Source: Bacteroidales bacterium
GTDB taxonomy: Bacteria > Bacteroidota > Bacteroidia > Bacteroidales > P3
Length of the DNA: 36,996 nt
Assembly: GCA_031260565.1 (NCBI GenBank)
Contig: JAISLH010000097.1
Location: forward strand, 1-36,996
Direction of reading: 5' to 3'
Below, piece by piece: positions 34,049-36,996 of the stretch. The notes below the pieces were generated by a model. It did no database searches and was not told the DNA's origin. It worked only from the letters and a program-made list of their open reading frames with translations. The position numbers were made by a program, and so were the translations under genes. Position 1 is the first letter of the stretch, and the number at the start of each line of letters is the position of its first letter.

Positions 34049-35257
34049 ATGAAAATATTAGTTTTGAATTGTGGCTCGTCTTCTATCAAATATCAGTTGA
34101 TAGAAATGACAGAGCAAACAAAGGTTTTGGCAAAAGGCTTATTGGAAAGAATAGGTTTAGAGATGGGAGAATTCACTCACAGACCAACAGGCAAAGAAAA
34201 GTTTTATTCACAATTTCCTATTCCTGACCATAAAGAAGGTATCAACTGGATATTACAAGCTTTGATTTGCCCAGAAATGGGGGTCATATCTTCCTTGAAA
34301 GAGATAGACGCTTGCGGTCATAGAGTGGCTCACGGCGGAGAGGTTTTCAAACAATCGGTTATTGTAGGCGAAAAGGAAAAGGCTCAAATAAGAGAGCTGT
34401 TTGCCTTAGCCCCTTTGCACAACCCTGCAAACCTTGGGGGCATTGAGGCTATGGAAGCACTTTTACCTGACGTGCCTCAGATAGCAGTCTTTGATACTTC
34501 ATTTCATCAGACAATGCCTGCAGAGGCTTACCTGTATGCGATACCTTATGAATATTATCTTTCCGATAAGATAAGACGCTATGGTTTTCATGGCACGTCT
34601 CACCGCTTCGTTGCCCCAAAAGCAGCTAAGATGGCTGGGTTAGACATCAACAATTCAAAAATAATAAGCTGTCATCTTGGTTCAGGAGCTTCGGTTTGTG
34701 CCGTTAAGAATGGTAAAAGCGTTGATACGTCTATGGGTTTCACTCCTGTTGAAGGCTTGATTATGGGTTCTCGTTGCGGAGATTTAGACTTGGGAGTGCT
34801 TCTTTACATTGCGGAAAAAGAGAATATGACTACCGAGCAGATGAACAGCTTCATAAACAAGAAATGCGGGCTTGGAGCAATCACCGGTGGCTCTGTTGAT
34901 ATGAGAGACATTATAGCAGGAAAACAGGAAGGCAAAGAAAGAGAGACTTATGCCTTTGATATGTTTGCCTATCGCGTTAAGAAGTACATCGGAGCTTATG
35001 CTGCTGCAATGGGTGGGGTAGATATTATCCTCTTTACAGGTGGTATTGGCGAGAATGCTGTCCTGCAAAGAGAGGCTATCTGCAACGGCTTAGAATTTAT
35101 GGGAGCTGAAATAGACAAGGTTCAAAACGGAGCAATGGCAGGTAAGGACGGCATAATCTCAACACCTAATTCAAGAGTTAAAATCCTTTCCGTAACCACA
35201 GATGAAGAGCTTGTGATAGCACAAGACACATACGCTTTGACTAATTCCAAGCACTAA
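34049..35257 (+). CDS. ackA: Acetate kinase
   Basis: 402 aa. It forms acetate and ATP from acetyl phosphate. Signatures: MKILVLNCGSSSIKYQL at the N terminus, CGHRVAHGGE near residue 90, VFDTSFHQTMP, RRYGFHGTSHRFV, CHLGSGASVCAVKNGKSVDTSMGFTPVEGLIMGSRCGDLD, and DIILFTGGIGENA near residue 330. It is full length. It lies 10 bp after gap. Phosphotransacetylase (pta), the usual partner, is not in this window and may lie elsewhere. Its TAA overlaps the ATG of the next gene by one base. Confidence 0.97.
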   Translation: MKILVLNCGSSSIKYQLIEMTEQTKVLAKGLLERIGLEMGEFTHRPTGKEKFYSQFPIPDHKEGINWILQALICPEMGVISSLKEIDACGHRVAHGGEVFKQSVIVGEKEKAQIRELFALAPLHNPANLGGIEAMEALLPDVPQIAVFDTSFHQTMPAEAYLYAIPYEYYLSDKIRRYGFHGTSHRFVAPKAAKMAGLDINNSKIISCHLGSGASVCAVKNGKSVDTSMGFTPVEGLIMGSRCGDLDLGVLLYIAEKENMTTEQMNSFINKKCGLGAITGGSVDMRDIIAGKQEGKERETYAFDMFAYRVKKYIGAYAAAMGGVDIILFTGGIGENAVLQREAICNGLEFMGAEIDKVQNGAMAGKDGIISTPNSRVKILSVTTDEELVIAQDTYALTNSKH

Positions 35258-35820
35258 TGAAATGGATAGCGGGCTTTATTATGGCTCTTTTTGGTTGGAG
35301 AATGACAGGCGAAGTTACTCCTTCGGTGAAGAATTGTGTAATAATAGCAGCCCCACATACCTCTAATTGGGATTTTGTGTGGGGTCGTTGCGTCTTTTGG
35401 ATACTTGGCGTCAATGCAAAGTTTATTATCAAAAAGGAGATGTTTGTCTTTCCTTTCGGTTATATACTTAAAGCCTTTGGAGGCATACCTGTTGAGAGGG
35501 GAAGCAAGTCCAATCTGATAGATACCTGCGTCAAAAACTTGCAACAAAACGACAAGTATTCTATTGTCATCACTCCCGAAGGTACTCGCAAATATACCAA
35601 GCATTGGAAGAAGGGTTTTTACGAAATAGCCCATAAAGCCAATGTTCCTATTCAACTTTGCTGGCTTGACTATGAAAAGAAACTTGGCGGTGTCGGCATA
35701 CCTTTTTATCCAACTGGAAACTATGAAGCAGACTTAGCTGAGATACAATCGTTCTATAAGGATAAGGTTGCAAAGTATCCAAAGAACTTTAATATGAGTA
35801 AGCAATACCAAGAGTCATAA
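35257..35820 (+). CDS. PlsC-like 1-acylglycerol-3-phosphate acyltransferase family protein
   Basis: 187 aa. The acyltransferase box HTSNWD (H34-D39, HX4D) and the second box PEGTR (about residues 108-112), with GGIPVERGSKSN between, are all present. An N-terminal hydrophobic segment suggests membrane association. Members of this small subgroup are annotated as lysophospholipid acyltransferases, although some act on other acceptors; the substrate here is unknown. The start overlaps the ackA stop (TAATG), so translation is coupled. A strong terminator follows the gene. Confidence 0.85.
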   Translation: MKWIAGFIMALFGWRMTGEVTPSVKNCVIIAAPHTSNWDFVWGRCVFWILGVNAKFIIKKEMFVFPFGYILKAFGGIPVERGSKSNLIDTCVKNLQQNDKYSIVITPEGTRKYTKHWKKGFYEIAHKANVPIQLCWLDYEKKLGGVGIPFYPTGNYEADLAEIQSFYKDKVAKYPKNFNMSKQYQES

Positions 35821-35859
35821 GTCTTACACCGTAAAGAAATACCCGTTAGTAAATAACAA

Positions 35860-35899
35860 AAAAGCCCGATGACATTTAACCATTGGGCTTTTATTTTTT
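35860..35899 (+). terminator. Terminator of the gap-ackA-acyltransferase operon
   Basis: AAAAGCCCGATG (35860-35871) pairs with CATTGGGCTTTT (35881-35892) in a 12-bp stem with one G-U pair and a 9-nt loop, followed by TATTTTTTA. It is 40 bp after the stop. Confidence 0.85.
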
Positions 35900-35922
35900 A
35901 AGCTCTTTACACTATCAAAATG

Positions 35923-36008
35923 AAACGCCATAATAATTTTCTAAAGCGGCGTTTCGTGACGCTGAAGTGGCGTTTCAAGAAATTATTACGGCGTTTAATT
36001 TTTTCATA
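35923..36008. repeat. 21-nt lattice repeat array, copy 6 (downstream of the acyltransferase)
   Basis: AAACGCC (35923-35929) and GGCGTTT (35990-35996) frame the array. With the adjoining TAATAATTT (35931-35939) and AAATTATTA (35980-35988), they give an outer stem of 16 bp with one mismatch. Inside are two direct cores starting at 35948 and 35969, 21 nt apart, with the CGTGACGCT linker seen in copy 1. It follows the operon terminator. Confidence 0.88.
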
Positions 36009-36349
36009 AGAGTATAGCATGCTACTCTCCTCCCAATTTGTCATTTTTATTCTTAATTTTTGCAAAATATATGCTAAAAGCGACTGCTTTAATGAGTGTT
36101 TTGTATAAATAAATGATTTGTTTTTGTTAAAAAATATTTGACTTCATTTACATAAAATTCTAACGCCATACCTTGATTTTCTAAGTTAAAGCATAGGATA
36201 AAATATTTTACTCTTAAATAGCTTGTTTTAAGCGAAATAGAGTGGTGATATAAAAGTTTTTTATGTAAAAATGTTACCGGAAGGCAAAAAAAAGTGTTTA
36301 TTAATGTAAAAAATTGAGCGGAAATAGCGTATAATTGGAAATTTAATCG
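36009..36349. other. A/T-rich intergenic stretch
   Basis: No gene is supported. A short inverted repeat AGAGTA/TACTCT with a GCATGC centre lies at 36009-36028. The rest is A/T-rich without recognised sites. Confidence 0.4.
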
Positions 36350-36357
36350 TATATTTG
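36350..36357 (+). promoter_or_regulatory. -7 promoter box for the terminal exported protein gene
   Basis: TATATTTG matches TAnnTTTG and lies 81 bp before the ATG at 36439. No TTG at the expected spacing was found. Confidence 0.5.
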
Positions 36358-36438
36358 TCGCTCAATTTAGCAGAAAAATGGTAAATTAGATTTTAAGTTA
36401 ATTGATTGAATACAAGATAATAATAAAATAAAATTGAT

Positions 36439-36996
36439 ATGAAAAAAGTATTTTTACTATCGACAATTTGTTTAATGCTTAGTGCATTTATGTCTTTTGG
36501 ACAAACTCAAACCTTTTTGAGGGACTCAATGGATTTTGAAAGCGGAGTTCTCCCTGAACGAGGCTGGACTGTAAGCGGGCAAACAGCTCCTTCAACTACT
36601 GTTCATTCCCCAACCGCAACTCAGGGTAAGTCTTGGCAGCTTATTCCTAACCAAGCAAATGACGACACTTTGAAGTCGCCTGTTTATTATATTGGACCGG
36701 GTAAGTACGCGAGACTTGAATTTAGTCATATTCCTATGTTGGCTACTGCAACAACAGGAGGACAAGTTATAGTAAGGCATAAAGATAACGAAGGGTGGCA
36801 TTATACAAAGCTGCCTTATGGCAACAATGCAACAAGTGATCCTTCTTGTTATGACAGAGCTTATGGAAAGGACAAATACGGAGCATTTGTAGGAACATCA
36901 CAGTACAATATGAATAATCCATCTTTCTTTGCTGCTTGTTACAGTGATTATCCTCAACAGAATACTCCACCAAGTACTGCATATAACGCATATTGG
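36439..36996 (+). CDS. Exported protein, cut by the window end (probable T9SS cargo)
   Basis: The first 186 codons of a gene that continues past the window. The signal peptide MKKVFLLSTICLMLSAFMSFG is followed by QTQTFLRDSMDFESGVLPERGW, then PTATQGKSWQLIP and YIGPGKYARLEFSHIPM. That pattern (DxFESGxLPxxGW, gaps, then a beta-sandwich) resembles the N-terminal jelly-roll of adhesin-type or MAM-like Bacteroidota surface proteins. The T9SS sorting tail, if any, is outside the window. The spaced Cys (SDPSCYDRAYGKD, FFAACYSDYP) may form a disulphide (inference). The frame is long and unbroken, supporting a real gene. Confidence 0.85.
   Translation, partial: MKKVFLLSTICLMLSAFMSFGQTQTFLRDSMDFESGVLPERGWTVSGQTAPSTTVHSPTATQGKSWQLIPNQANDDTLKSPVYYIGPGKYARLEFSHIPMLATATTGGQVIVRHKDNEGWHYTKLPYGNNATSDPSCYDRAYGKDKYGAFVGTSQYNMNNPSFFAACYSDYPQQNTPPSTAYNAYW

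Overview
The window looks like chromosome from a Bacteroidota bacterium, most likely of the order Bacteroidales. Supporting signs are a fused murF-alr gene, the DUF4271-hemD-rnpA-yidD order, a cysteine-poor DksA relative ahead of lspA, several type IX secretion (T9SS) proteins including PorZ, FadL-type porins, and promoters of the TTG-N17-23-TAnnTTTG type. Intergenic DNA is very A/T-rich. The species was not identified.

Layout, left to right. 208-2693 (+): dksA-like gene, lspA, then a compact type II restriction-modification pair (methylase overlapping an HNH nuclease). 2807-3888 (+): a small PID-CTERM-like membrane protein and pdxJ. 4076-6301 (-): a TonB protein and metK, with what reads as a SAM-II riboswitch in the metK leader. 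6537-14970 (-): surface and envelope genes (a large exported protein, two tandem T9SS-tailed paralogues, a FadL-type porin, a Tyr/Ser-rich lipoprotein). 15076-19773 (+): proS, then porZ-recO. 19824-24070 (-): glmS followed by murF-alr (cell-wall precursors). 24361-29985 (-): a gingipain-like C25 protease heading a tight run of DUF4271, hemD, rnpA and yidD. 30410-32593 (-): lipoprotein, membrane-anchored GH25 lysozyme and 2-hydroxyacid dehydrogenase. 33031-35820 (+): gap, ackA and a PlsC-like acyltransferase. 36439 to the window end (+): the start of another exported protein.

The most unusual content is between genes. Six loci (3954-4075, 4989-5030, 12035-12152, 24189-24296, 32690-32884, 35923-36008) carry related arrays of GGCGTTT/AAACGCC cores placed on a 21-nt lattice (locally 22 nt) in mixed orientation, so that neighbouring units fold into 9-15 bp hairpins. 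Most sit just downstream of stop codons and some double as terminators. A seventh locus (30119-30340) is a different sequence with the same 21-nt period: ten tandem TCCC-headed units whose sequence drifts stepwise from one end to the other. Twenty-one bp is two turns of B-DNA, so a helically phased structural or protein-binding role is a reasonable hypothesis. All of this was read by eye; no database search was possible.
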